This document shows positions 36,745 through 45,777 of a DNA stretch of 64,000 bases, piece by piece. The DNA is taken from assembly GCF_040358985.1 (NCBI RefSeq), contig NZ_CP132932.1:3720001-3784000 (forward strand), in the 5' to 3' direction. The first letter of the stretch is position 1. Every line of letters begins with the position of its first letter. Source of the stretch: Tunturibacter empetritectus. Its GTDB lineage: Bacteria > Acidobacteriota > Terriglobia > Terriglobales > Acidobacteriaceae. The position numbers and the translations under genes were made by a program. Below the pieces are notes generated by a model. It did not search any database and was not told the DNA's origin. It worked only from the letters and a program-made list of their open reading frames with translations.

Positions 36745-37548
36745 TTACTGGCTGGGTTGTTTGCCGTGGAACAGTTTGTGGTTGATGTCGGGCCAGAACT
36801 CGTGAAAGAGGAAGGTGCCGGCGTCGATACCGATGTTTGACCCCCATTTGCTGACGGTGTTGCCGAGGGTACGTTCTCTCGAGGGGTAGTAAAGGTTGGA
36901 GAGTCCGGCGCCGGCGCCTGCACCGACGATCTCGCTAATGTTGAAGGTCTCATTTCCGGCATCATTGCGCGTGATTACGACGCGGCTTAGAGAGTAGCCA
37001 GCGCGCTTCATGAAGCCGCCGCGTCCCAAGGTGTAATAGCGGTTGTCTTCCCGGGTGATGACGGGGAAGATGGCCTCGACGGTGTAGTTTTCCACGGCCT
37101 GATCGGCGAAGGCATGCCAGTAGTAGCGTCCGTAGCCGGCGGCTCCCTGGCGAAATTCCGGAGTGCTGTTTGTCGCCTGATTGATGCCGGCGACGGCGGC
37201 CGGCAGAAAGATGGAGGAGTAGTCAAAGCTGTCCTGCGAGGCAGTTTTGAACTTTTCCAGGACAGTTTGCGGCGGGAGATGAGTGTTGGCGCTGACGGCG
37301 CGGAAGTTTGGAAAGATGCCGAGGATGCGCTTGGTTTGAACGCCTTCCTGCTCTGCGACCGGGCCTGAGACCGGGGCCTGGGGCGCGTCGGGTAGATCGG
37401 AGTTGTCGAGCAAGGACGAGGAAGAGGTTTCGACACTGACCTGGGTAAACGTTGCTGGCTTATCTTGTGCATGCGCGCTGCCACAAAAAAGATACAGTGA
37501 CAGGAACAAATTGGTGGCGCTGAGGGGGAGGCTTGATTTTATTTTCAT
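36745..37548 (-). CDS. Secreted/outer-membrane protein of unknown function
   Basis: A 267-residue protein with a signal peptide (1-27, LFLSLYLFCGSAHAQ). A Ser/Pro-rich region (about 30-70) follows, then GIFPNFRAV and a C-terminal part with alternating hydrophobic and Tyr-rich strands (GRYYWHAFADQAVENYTVEA, NRYYTLGRGG). Gly/Ala strands (VGAGAGAGLSNLYYPS) suggest an outer-membrane association. I know this style from acidobacterial proteomes but can name no family. Confidence 0.65.
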   Translation of the reverse strand: MKIKSSLPLSATNLFLSLYLFCGSAHAQDKPATFTQVSVETSSSSLLDNSDLPDAPQAPVSGPVAEQEGVQTKRILGIFPNFRAVSANTHLPPQTVLEKFKTASQDSFDYSSIFLPAAVAGINQATNSTPEFRQGAAGYGRYYWHAFADQAVENYTVEAIFPVITREDNRYYTLGRGGFMKRAGYSLSRVVITRNDAGNETFNISEIVGAGAGAGLSNLYYPSRERTLGNTVSKWGSNIGIDAGTFLFHEFWPDINHKLFHGKQPSQ

Positions 37549-37695
37549 AGGCTAATCGTTTTATTGATTCGTTAGACGCAAAAATAGGATGTTTCGTCTT
37601 ACGGAGATGATTCATCGACTTTATCTGATTCTCCCTGCGGGAAGGGTTGGGGAGATGATGTAAGATGCGCGCTTTTGCCGGGGAATTTACGGGGC

Positions 37696-38493
37696 TTAGC
37701 GGAGGGTGGCGTGGAAGCGAAGGCGAACGTAGTCGGCGATCCAGTTGCCGTCGGCGTCGCGGAGGATGGGCTCGAGCAGGGCAATAGTGTTGGCGACTGC
37801 GGCTGCGCGATCGTGTGGATCGAGGCGGTCGAGGACACCGTTGCGGAAGGTGTTGAGCCAGGACTCCATGCCTGTGGGAAGCGGTGTGGGGCGAGGGATG
37901 AGTTCGATGGATTGGACGGTGAAGCCGGCGGATTCGAGGAGATGGCGATAGAGCGCGGGCGACGGGAAGAAACTGGCGGCGGTGGCTTCTGCGTCGATGT
38001 GGAAGGGCGCGAGGGTGGCCTGGAGTGCGGTGCGGATGGCAGCGACGTTGCCGTAGCCGCCCATCTCGGCGACGAAGCGGGCCTGTGGATTGGTGCTGCG
38101 GAGGGCGCGGTGAACGCCGGCGAGCGTGGCATGGTGGCCGGAGATGCCGGGGATCCAGTGAAGAGCGGCGTTGGAGAAGACGGCGTCGAACTGGTTGTTG
38201 TAGGGGAGTGCCGTGGCGTCATACTGATCGACCTCAAATTTTGCTGCGCTGTGGAGGTTGCGTTGACGGGCTGCGGCGAGCATGGCGGGTGAGGCGTCGA
38301 CGCCGGTGAGGATGGCGCCGGTAGCGGCGAGTTGTTCGGTGAGAGCGCCGTCGCCACAGCCAAGATCGAGGATGCGTTCGCCGGGTTGGGGAGCGAGGAG
38401 AGCGACGACGTTGGAGGCGAGGTTGGCTACGAATCGGCCGTTGGCGGCATAGGCTTCGGTGTTCCAGGTTTGACCGGTGGGTTGGGCGCTCAT
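37696..38493 (-). CDS. SAM-dependent methyltransferase (Tam/UbiE-like)
   Basis: A 265-residue class I methyltransferase. Motif I is ILDLGCGDGALTEQL, followed by TGVDASPAML, FDAVFSNAALHWI and the C-terminal half of the trans-aconitate methyltransferase type (WLNTFRNGVLDRL). The substrate cannot be assigned; trans-aconitate or a small acid is possible. Single gene upstream of no clear partner. Confidence 0.85.
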   Translation of the reverse strand: MSAQPTGQTWNTEAYAANGRFVANLASNVVALLAPQPGERILDLGCGDGALTEQLAATGAILTGVDASPAMLAAARQRNLHSAAKFEVDQYDATALPYNNQFDAVFSNAALHWIPGISGHHATLAGVHRALRSTNPQARFVAEMGGYGNVAAIRTALQATLAPFHIDAEATAASFFPSPALYRHLLESAGFTVQSIELIPRPTPLPTGMESWLNTFRNGVLDRLDPHDRAAAVANTIALLEPILRDADGNWIADYVRLRFHATLR

Positions 38494-38573
38494 CTGCTTA
38501 TTGTTCGCCGAAGCGCGCCGCTTTGCGAGGAAGATAAGAATTTTCTGTGTGGGGATAAGCTCGGGGCAGGTGG

Positions 38574-38981
38574 TCAGGTGCCGTAGCCGCGGTGCTTCAT
38601 TGCCAGCAGATCCTGATTGCTGGGCCAGGAGAGTGTTAGGAGGAAGGCGGAGTCCTGAAGGGCTTCTACTTCGTGGCGGATGGAGGCGCTGAGAGTGATG
38701 AGGTCTCCTGTCTTGAGGTCATGGGGCTTGCCGTGAACGGTGAAGCGTATCTGACCCTTGAGGACCTGGACGGAGAGGGTTCCGTCTGCGTGATGCTCCT
38801 TCATCCGCGCTGCGTTTTCCATGACGATGAGGACGACACGGAGGTCGTGCTTCTTGAAGAGGGTTTTGGCGTAGTGGCCGGATTGCCAGGGCTTCTTCTG
38901 TTCGGAGTCGGCGATCTCCTGAGGCAGGTCGAACTGCGCCAGCTTGTCAATCATGGTGCCGTCTTTGAGGGAGGTGGTCAT
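38574..38981 (-). CDS. Small cytosolic cupin-domain protein
   Basis: A 135-residue protein without signal peptide. The cupin motifs are MKEHHADGTLSVQVLKG (metal His pair) and GDLITLSASIRHEVEAL. The ATG at 38981 follows GAGGAAAACGA. Likely a metal-binding stress or sensor-type protein; no partner adjacent. Confidence 0.82.
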   Translation of the reverse strand: MTTSLKDGTMIDKLAQFDLPQEIADSEQKKPWQSGHYAKTLFKKHDLRVVLIVMENAARMKEHHADGTLSVQVLKGQIRFTVHGKPHDLKTGDLITLSASIRHEVEALQDSAFLLTLSWPSNQDLLAMKHRGYGT

Positions 38982-39125
38982 TTCGTTTTCCTCTTAGCCC
39001 GCATTAATTACGCTCTGGGATGGACCAGATGCAAGGGGAATGATTGGGCCGCGCAGAGCGGACATATACTTGTGTTTTGCCGGGAAGGGACTTTGCTGGC
39101 GTGAGACTGTTCCAGGAGTGAATCG

Positions 39126-40556
39126 GTGACGACGAAGACGATGACGGCGGTTGAATTTGGGCGGGAGAACAAGGGGCGTTTTGTCGAAGAGCTGAAGGCT
39201 CTGCTGCGGATTCCCTCGGTGTCTACGGATCCTGAGCATGCGGGGGATGTGCGGCGGGCTGCGGAGTTTGTTGCGGCGGAGTTGAAGAGGATTGGGATGG
39301 AGAACGTTCGTCTGATTGAGACGACGACGGCGGAGCGGAGGGGACATCCGCTGGTGTATGCGGACTGGCTGCATGCGGCGCCAGAAGCAAATGGGCCGGG
39401 AGCGGATGGGAAGGCTAAGCCTACGGTGCTTTGCTATGGGCACTATGATGTTCAGCCGGCAGAGCCGTTGGAGGAGTGGAAGACGCCGCCGTTCGAGCCG
39501 ACGGAGAGGGATGGGAACATCTATGCTCGCGGGGCCGTGGATGACAAGGGGCAGATGTGGATGCATGTGAAGGCGCTCGAGTCGCTGATGGCTGCGGGTG
39601 GCGGGAAGCTGCCGGTGAATGTGCGGGTGATCGTTGAGGGTGAGGAGGAGGTTGGCGGCGAGGGGATTGCGGCGTTTGTGCGGGAGCACGGCGATCAGCT
39701 GAAGGCGGATGTGGCGCTGGTGAGCGATACGGAGATGTTTGCGCCGGAGCTGCCGACGCTGTGCGTGGGCCTGCGCGGAATGATCTATACGGAGATTGAA
39801 GCTCGCGGGGCGAAGACGGATCTGCACTCGGGGATGTACGGCGGGGCGGCTCCGAATCCTTTCGTGGCGCTGGCGCAGGTGATTGCGAAGTTGAAGGATG
39901 AGAGTGGGAAAATTTTGATTCCGGGATTTTATGACGAGGTGCAGAAGCCGACCGCAGATGAGTTGAAGGCTTGGAAGGCGTTGCCGTTTGATGAAGAGCA
40001 CTATCGCGCGACGGAGGTTGGATCGAGTGTGCTGACCGGCGAGCCGGGATTGAGTGTGCAGGAACGGACGTGGGCGAGGCCAACGCTCGATGTGCATGGG
40101 ATGCCGGGTGGGTTCGTTGGAGTGGGCGCGAAGACTGTGATTCCAGCGAAGGCCGTGGCGAAGGTGAGCATGCGGCTGGTGCCGGATATGACACCGGCGG
40201 AGAGCTTCGCGAAGTATAAGGCCTATGTGGAGTCGATCGCGCCGAAGGGAGTTGCGCTGGAGGTGCGGTTGATTCATGCGGGCGATCCGATCGTGGTGAG
40301 CACGGATAACTCTTACGTGAGGGCCGCGACCGAGGCGATGCGCGAGGTGTTCGGTAAGGAGACGGTGTTTGTGCGTGGGGGCGGGTCGATTCCGATTGTG
40401 GGGGACTTTGTGCGGGAGCTGAAGGTGCCGACGGTGATGATGGGATTCGGGCTGCCGGATGACAACCTTCACGCGCCGAACGAGAAGTTTCATCTGGCGA
40501 ACTTTCATCGTGGAATTGAGTCGATCGTGCGGTTTTTGAGTGGCGTGGGTGCCTGA
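39126..40556 (+). CDS. M20-family metallopeptidase (dipeptidase)
   Basis: A 476-residue M20 peptidase of the ArgE/DapE/CNDP group. The two-zinc site is visible: H106 and D108 in CYGHYDVQP, D139 in GAVDDKGQ, E173-E174 in EGEEEVGG, D in SDTEMF. The dimerisation (lid) domain spans about 215-375, and the terminal part has RGGGSIPI. GTG start at 39126 with AGGAG upstream. The stop overlaps the ATG of mobA (TGATG), so both are coupled in one transcript, though no functional link is obvious. Confidence 0.9.
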   Translation: MTTKTMTAVEFGRENKGRFVEELKALLRIPSVSTDPEHAGDVRRAAEFVAAELKRIGMENVRLIETTTAERRGHPLVYADWLHAAPEANGPGADGKAKPTVLCYGHYDVQPAEPLEEWKTPPFEPTERDGNIYARGAVDDKGQMWMHVKALESLMAAGGGKLPVNVRVIVEGEEEVGGEGIAAFVREHGDQLKADVALVSDTEMFAPELPTLCVGLRGMIYTEIEARGAKTDLHSGMYGGAAPNPFVALAQVIAKLKDESGKILIPGFYDEVQKPTADELKAWKALPFDEEHYRATEVGSSVLTGEPGLSVQERTWARPTLDVHGMPGGFVGVGAKTVIPAKAVAKVSMRLVPDMTPAESFAKYKAYVESIAPKGVALEVRLIHAGDPIVVSTDNSYVRAATEAMREVFGKETVFVRGGGSIPIVGDFVRELKVPTVMMGFGLPDDNLHAPNEKFHLANFHRGIESIVRFLSGVGA

Positions 40557-41287
40557 TGGCGTGCTCGGTCCCGGAAGAGGTCGGCGGCTATGTGCTGGCG
40601 GGTGGAAAGAGTTTGCGCATGGGGCGGGACAAGGCTTTGCTGGAGCTGGCGGGGAAGCCGCTGGTGCGCCATGCGGTGAAGAAGCTGCGGCGGGTGTGCA
40701 TGGATGTTCGCATACTGAGCGGAAACCCGGAACTCGCGGAGTTCGCGCCGATTGTGGCTGATCTGCATCCAGGTTGTGGACCTCTTGGAGGGCTGGAGGC
40801 GGCGCTTATGCATTCCACTTTTGATTGGAGCCTGTTTCTGCCGGTGGATATGCCGTTTCTTCCGACGGCGTTTTTGAGTCAGTGGGTTCGCAGAACGATG
40901 ACGGAGGAAAAGAGGGGAGCGAGGCTGGCAATGTTTACGGTGGATGGTGTTCCGCAGCCTACATTGGCGATGGTTCACCGGCACGTCGCCCCCTTTGTGG
41001 CGAGTGCTGTAGAGCGGGGGGAGTTCAAGTTGTATCCGGTATTGGAGCGGGCGGGCAGGGAACTGGCGGCGAAGCAGGGGGGCGTGCTCGGAAGGACATT
41101 CCGCAATTTGCCATGGAACGATGAATCGACATTTCAAGCAACGCCAAACTTGTACGGTCCACGCCAAGAAGGCTGGATGGCAACGACCGAGGCGCAGCAG
41201 TCGGCGAAGCATCTGTGGTTTGCGAATTTGAATACGCCGGAGGAGTTTGCCGAGGCGGAGCGGCATGTCGATGCACTGGATACATAG
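40556..41287 (+). CDS. mobA: Molybdenum cofactor guanylyltransferase-like protein
   Basis: A 243-residue MobA-type nucleotidyltransferase: GYVLAGGKSLRMGRDKALLE (nucleotide-binding loop), CGPLGGLEAAL, LPVDMPFLP (metal-binding Asp), and QPTLAMVHRHV. It transfers GMP or CMP to molybdopterin; which nucleotide is not certain from sequence. The C-terminal 40 residues extend beyond the E. coli form. It overlaps the peptidase stop by one base. No other moa/mob genes are in the window. Confidence 0.87.
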   Translation: MACSVPEEVGGYVLAGGKSLRMGRDKALLELAGKPLVRHAVKKLRRVCMDVRILSGNPELAEFAPIVADLHPGCGPLGGLEAALMHSTFDWSLFLPVDMPFLPTAFLSQWVRRTMTEEKRGARLAMFTVDGVPQPTLAMVHRHVAPFVASAVERGEFKLYPVLERAGRELAAKQGGVLGRTFRNLPWNDESTFQATPNLYGPRQEGWMATTEAQQSAKHLWFANLNTPEEFAEAERHVDALDT

Positions 41288-41358
41288 CGGGATACGAAGC
41301 GGGCGATGGGTTAGGCTAGATTTGTGTCTTGATTTTTTGGTGGGTAGGAGTCGCTTAG

Positions 41359-42279
41359 ATGGCAGAGCCGGATGACAAGATCGAGGAACAGCCGCACGAG
41401 GTGACCGCGGATACTCCGCTGATTGAGAGCGTGTCGGAGGACGTGTCGGCTGAGGTGGGTGATTTCATTCAGCAGGCGGCGGAACAGAATGAGGCGGCTG
41501 CCGAGGCTTTGCCGGATATCAAGAACAAGCCTGCGCCCTACATCTCGTTTGAGCATGTGTATAAGTCGTTCGGCGAGTTTGTGGTGCTGGAGGATGTGAG
41601 CTTCTATGTACTGCCGGGAGAGACGCTGTGCATCCTGGGTCGAAGCGGCGTGGGCAAGTCGGTGTCTCTGCAGATGCTGCTGGGTTTTTTGAAGCCGGAT
41701 AAGGGGATGATCAAGGTTGCGGGGGAGAATATCTGCGGCTTTCAGGAGAAGGAGTTACAAGAGATCCGCCGAAAGGTGACGATGGTCTTTCAGAACGGAG
41801 CATTGTTCGACTCGATTACGGTGGGAGAGAACGTTGCGTTTCCGATGCGGGAGCGCGGGGAGATGGCCGAGGACCAGATTCTGCAGGTAGTGAAGGGGTT
41901 GCTGGAGATGGTGGGGGTTGCGGGGATGGAGGGTCTGCTGCCGTCGGACCTGTCGACGGGGATGAAGCGTTCCATCGCGATTGCGCGGGCGCTGGCATCG
42001 CAGCCGGAGGCGGTGTTGTATGACGAGCCGACAACGATGGTGGACCCGCTGATGGCACATCTTCTTGGAGATTTAATCGAACGGCTGAAACAACAACTGC
42101 ATCTGACGAGCATTGTGGTAACTCACGATATGCGGCTGGCAAAGAAGCTGGCGGACCGAGTGGTGTTTTTGAGCGCAGGCAAAGCGATTTTCTTTGGAAC
42201 AATGGAAGAGATGGAACGCAGCCAGGACCCGATACTTCAGGAGTTTCTGGCGCTCGATGAGTTGGTAACTCCGGTCTAG
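41359..42279 (+). CDS. MlaF-like ABC transporter ATPase
   Basis: A 306-residue ATPase of the Mla/Ttg2A class. An acidic N-terminal extension (1-60) precedes Walker A GRSGVGKS (94-101), Q loop VFQNGALFDSITV, signature DLSTGMKRSIAIA (canonical LSGGM changed to LSTGM), and Walker B VLYDEPTT. It would drive phospholipid movement between membranes with MlaE/MlaD partners, none of which is adjacent. The ATG at 41359 follows TAGGAGTCGC. Confidence 0.85.
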   Translation: MAEPDDKIEEQPHEVTADTPLIESVSEDVSAEVGDFIQQAAEQNEAAAEALPDIKNKPAPYISFEHVYKSFGEFVVLEDVSFYVLPGETLCILGRSGVGKSVSLQMLLGFLKPDKGMIKVAGENICGFQEKELQEIRRKVTMVFQNGALFDSITVGENVAFPMRERGEMAEDQILQVVKGLLEMVGVAGMEGLLPSDLSTGMKRSIAIARALASQPEAVLYDEPTTMVDPLMAHLLGDLIERLKQQLHLTSIVVTHDMRLAKKLADRVVFLSAGKAIFFGTMEEMERSQDPILQEFLALDELVTPV

Positions 42280-42537
42280 GGTTACGGGCGTGAGGCAGGG
42301 CGCGGCTTCGGTAAAGCGCCTCCCACGAAGATGTTAGATGTGTCGTGCAAACTGTTGCAGTATCAGTTGCCAAGCCCCGGTCTGAGACGTATGCTCCAGA
42401 TAGCATCCAAAATTATCAATGACCCGCAGCACTGTCTTATTTTGCGTCTTTTTTTATCGACGATACCCATGAGCTTCAATTTGGGCATCCTATCGACTAC
42501 AAGGCCCTGGGATTATTTGAGTTGAAAGGCGTTCGCT

Positions 42538-44049
42538 ATGGCGACACCGGATTATCTGCAGCAGGTCATCGTTTCAGAGAGAAAATACACGGGGAATGGA
42601 AGGCGCGCGTCAAGGGCCGACGGGGTCTTCCGCAGGCCGTCGATCACGAGTACGGTGTGGGCCTCGCTGGACCTGCTGACCGTGGTGATTGCGGCGGTTG
42701 CAGCTTTAAGGTTCCGTGTTGAGACGCCCGCGAATGTGCCTACGCTGCATGTGCTCCCGCATCTGATCAAGTCCTCCCCGAATCTTCTGTTTTTTTACAT
42801 TGGCTGGTATGGAATCTGCCTGATCTTCTTTACGCGGTCTTATGGGCTGTACGGGACGATTCAGCACCATAGCGGATTGCATGAGCAGAGGATGACGATT
42901 CAGGCATCGCTGACCTCGGGCTTGCTTCTGTGCGGGACGCTTTATCTGTCGAGCGGCGAGGCGATCTCGCGAATCGTGGTTGGGTTGATGGTGGTGTTTA
43001 CGACGGTGCTGCTGTGCCTGCGGCGCGCGTTGTGGCGGAGGATGGTCTATCGGCGATTCCGCGCCGGTATCGAGACGCGGAATGTTTTGATTGTGGGGGC
43101 GGGGCGTGTGGGGCATGCGCTGAGGAACCATATCGACACGCTGCAGCATCTCGGATTTCGATTCAAGGGCTTTGTTGCATTGACGGAGCGCGAGGCGGAG
43201 TCCGGCAATGCAGATGTGATCGGCGATGCGAGGAACTGCCTGTCGCTGGCGCGATCGTTGTTTGTGGACGAGATCTTCTTCTCGGTGCCGGCAGAGGAGA
43301 AGATGGTGATCCGCATGGTGGAGGAGGCTCGGATTGCCGGCATCGACGTTCGCGTGGTTCCGGATATGTACGATGGCCTGGCGTGGAATGCCAGGGTGGA
43401 ATATGTCGGTCAGTTCCCGACGATTCCGCTGCATCGCAGAGACTTTCCGATCGGCGGATTTTTGCTGAAGCGGGTGCTCGACACGACGGTTTCCGTGATT
43501 GGGCTGGCTTTGACTGCGCCGGTGATGCTGGCGATTGCCGCTGCGATTCGGCTGGATTCTCCGGGGCCGATCTTTTATAAGGCTCAGCGGATCGGGCGAA
43601 AAGGCCGCGCGTTCTCGTGCTACAAGTTCCGGACGATGGTGCAGAACGCGGATAAGTTGAAGGCGGATCTGGAACACATGAATGAACGGGATAGCGTGCT
43701 GTTCAAGATCAAGAAGGACCCTCGGATTACGAAGGTAGGCAAGGTGCTGCGGAAGTATTCGCTGGATGAGCTGCCGCAGTTTTATAACGTGCTGAAGGGC
43801 GATATGAGCCTGGTGGGGCCGCGGCCTCCGATGGCGGCTGAGGTGGAGCAGTACGATCTGGCGCATCTGCGGCGGCTGGATGTGCTGCCGGGGATTACCG
43901 GGCTGTGGCAGGTGGAGGCGCGGCAGGATCCTTCATTCGACAGCTATATCTCGCTGGATACGGCGTACGTGGAGAACTGGAGTCTGATTATGGATCTTCG
44001 GATTCTGGCGCGCACAGTGGGTGTGGTGTTGAGCGGGACAGGCTCCTAA
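42538..44049 (+). CDS. Polyprenyl-phosphate sugar-1-phosphate transferase (WcaJ-like)
   Basis: A 503-residue initiating glycosyltransferase. N-terminal TM segments (about 40-60, 85-105, 120-140), a Rossmann-like CoA-binding domain (about 175-290, NVLIVGAGRVGHALR) and a C-terminal bacterial sugar transferase domain (about 310-500; KRVLDTTVSVIGLALTAP, CYKFRTM, LDELPQFYNVLKGDMSLVGP, ITGLWQV). It loads the first sugar phosphate onto undecaprenyl phosphate for exopolysaccharide. It stands alone, without the usual polysaccharide cluster; manA elsewhere in the window may supply GDP-mannose. Confidence 0.92.
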   Translation: MATPDYLQQVIVSERKYTGNGRRASRADGVFRRPSITSTVWASLDLLTVVIAAVAALRFRVETPANVPTLHVLPHLIKSSPNLLFFYIGWYGICLIFFTRSYGLYGTIQHHSGLHEQRMTIQASLTSGLLLCGTLYLSSGEAISRIVVGLMVVFTTVLLCLRRALWRRMVYRRFRAGIETRNVLIVGAGRVGHALRNHIDTLQHLGFRFKGFVALTEREAESGNADVIGDARNCLSLARSLFVDEIFFSVPAEEKMVIRMVEEARIAGIDVRVVPDMYDGLAWNARVEYVGQFPTIPLHRRDFPIGGFLLKRVLDTTVSVIGLALTAPVMLAIAAAIRLDSPGPIFYKAQRIGRKGRAFSCYKFRTMVQNADKLKADLEHMNERDSVLFKIKKDPRITKVGKVLRKYSLDELPQFYNVLKGDMSLVGPRPPMAAEVEQYDLAHLRRLDVLPGITGLWQVEARQDPSFDSYISLDTAYVENWSLIMDLRILARTVGVVLSGTGS

Positions 44050-44065
44050 GCGGTAGACTTGAAGG

Positions 44066-45745
44066 GTGAAGATAGCGCTTGCCCAGATCAACCCGACGGT
44101 GGGTGACTTCGCCGGGAATGCGAAGAAGATTCTTGAATATGCGTCTCGTGCCGAGGAGTTGGGCGTGGGCCTTGTAGTGTTTCCCGAGCTTGCGGTGTGC
44201 GGGTATCCGCCGGCGGATTTTCTTGAGAAAGCATCCTTCGTTGAGAGGGCAGAGCAGGTGGTTGCGGAGCTTGCAGGCTGGACCGCGGTTGCGGGCCGAC
44301 CGGCGATTCTGTGCGGCACGGTGATGGCTTCGAAGGCCAGCGTGGGCAAGCAGGTGCGGAACGTCGCGGCATTGATGGATGGAGGCAGCGTGAGCTTTGT
44401 GCAGCAGAAGATGCTGCTGCCGTTCTATGACGTCTTCGACGAGCAGAGATACTTTGAGCCGGCGACGGAGCAGGCGCTGGTCTGTGTCGGCGGGGAGCCG
44501 CTTGCGATTACGATCTGCGAGGACGCCTGGAACGACAAAGGATTCTGGCCCCGGCAGATGTATCCGGTGGATCCTGTTGAGAGGCTGATGGGGCGGTGGG
44601 AGTCGCAGTCGACGGAGCTGGCGGGACAGCAGCGGGTGATCTTGAATATCTCGGCTTCGCCTTATTGGCAGGGAAAGCCGCAGATCCGGCAGAATATGCT
44701 GGCTGCGCTGGCACGGCGGCATCATGCGTTTGTGGCGATGACGAACCAGGTGGGCGGGAACGACAGCCTGGTGTTTGATGGTTCGTCGCTGGTGATTCGG
44801 CCGGATGGTCATGTCGTGGCGCGGGCTGCTTCGTTTGCTGAGGATCTGGTGGTCTTCGACACACGGGATGGCGAGGCGATCGCGGCAGCGACTCAGGTGG
44901 ACGAGGTCGCTGCGATGTGGAGTGCGCTGGTGCTGGGGACGCGGGACTACGTGAGGAAGTGCGGGTTCAGCAAGGTGCTGGTGGGGTTGAGCGGGGGGAT
45001 CGATTCGGCGCTGGTGGCGGCGATTGCAGTGGAGGCTCTTGGCAAGGAAAACGTAATTGGTGTGGGAATGCCGACGGAGTACTCGTCGCTGGGCTCGATT
45101 GAGGATGCGCGGAAGCTGGCGAAGAACCTGGGGGTGAGGTTTGAACTGCTGCCGATCCATGATGTGTTCGCGCAGTTTCAACATGTGTTGCAGCCGCTGT
45201 TTGCAGGGACGCCGTTTGGGCTTGCAGAGGAGAACCTGCAGCCGCGCATTCGTGGGACGCTGCTGATGGCGTTGTCGAACAAGTTTGGCGCGCTGGTGTT
45301 GACGACTGGGAATAAGAGCGAGATGTCGACCGGGTACTGCACGCTGTACGGCGATATGGTGGGTGCGCTGGCCGTGATTGGTGATGTGATGAAGATGCGG
45401 GTGTATGCGTTGAGCCGGTATGTGAATCGCGTGAAGGAGATCATTCCGTGGGAGACGATCTCGAAACCACCTTCAGCGGAGCTGCGGCCAGAGCAGCGGG
45501 ATACCGACTCGTTGCCACCGTATGAGGTGCTTGATCCGATCCTGGAGGCGTATGTGGAGCGGTATTGTTCGGCGGAGCAGATTGCTGAAGAGCAGGGATT
45601 GGATGTGGCTTTGGTGAGGTCGGTGCTGCAGCTGGTGGAGAAGAGCGAATACAAGCGGCAGCAGGCGGCTCCGGTGTTGAAAGTTACGAGAAAGTCGTTC
45701 GGAATGGGGCGCCGGTTTCCCATTGCGGTCAAGGTTCAGGTGTAA
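44066..45745 (+). CDS. nadE: Glutamine-dependent NAD+ synthetase
   Basis: A 559-residue two-domain enzyme. The nitrilase-type glutaminase (1-260) has the Cys in ITICEDAW plus LPFYDVFDE. The ammonia-using synthetase (about 285-550) has the PP-loop VGLSGGIDSALVAAIAVEAL and NKSEMSTGY. It amidates nicotinic-acid adenine dinucleotide to NAD+. GTG start at 44066. It begins 16 bp after the sugar transferase gene, so co-transcription is likely although functions differ. Confidence 0.95.
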   Translation: MKIALAQINPTVGDFAGNAKKILEYASRAEELGVGLVVFPELAVCGYPPADFLEKASFVERAEQVVAELAGWTAVAGRPAILCGTVMASKASVGKQVRNVAALMDGGSVSFVQQKMLLPFYDVFDEQRYFEPATEQALVCVGGEPLAITICEDAWNDKGFWPRQMYPVDPVERLMGRWESQSTELAGQQRVILNISASPYWQGKPQIRQNMLAALARRHHAFVAMTNQVGGNDSLVFDGSSLVIRPDGHVVARAASFAEDLVVFDTRDGEAIAAATQVDEVAAMWSALVLGTRDYVRKCGFSKVLVGLSGGIDSALVAAIAVEALGKENVIGVGMPTEYSSLGSIEDARKLAKNLGVRFELLPIHDVFAQFQHVLQPLFAGTPFGLAEENLQPRIRGTLLMALSNKFGALVLTTGNKSEMSTGYCTLYGDMVGALAVIGDVMKMRVYALSRYVNRVKEIIPWETISKPPSAELRPEQRDTDSLPPYEVLDPILEAYVERYCSAEQIAEEQGLDVALVRSVLQLVEKSEYKRQQAAPVLKVTRKSFGMGRRFPIAVKVQV

Positions 45746-45777
45746 TAGAGGAGCTGCGCGGATAGCGACGGCGAAGG

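Noticed and set aside
38994..40508. Minus-strand open frame opposite the M20 peptidase
   Set aside because: Shadow frame with Arg/His-rich product and no domain; the plus strand has clear zinc ligands.
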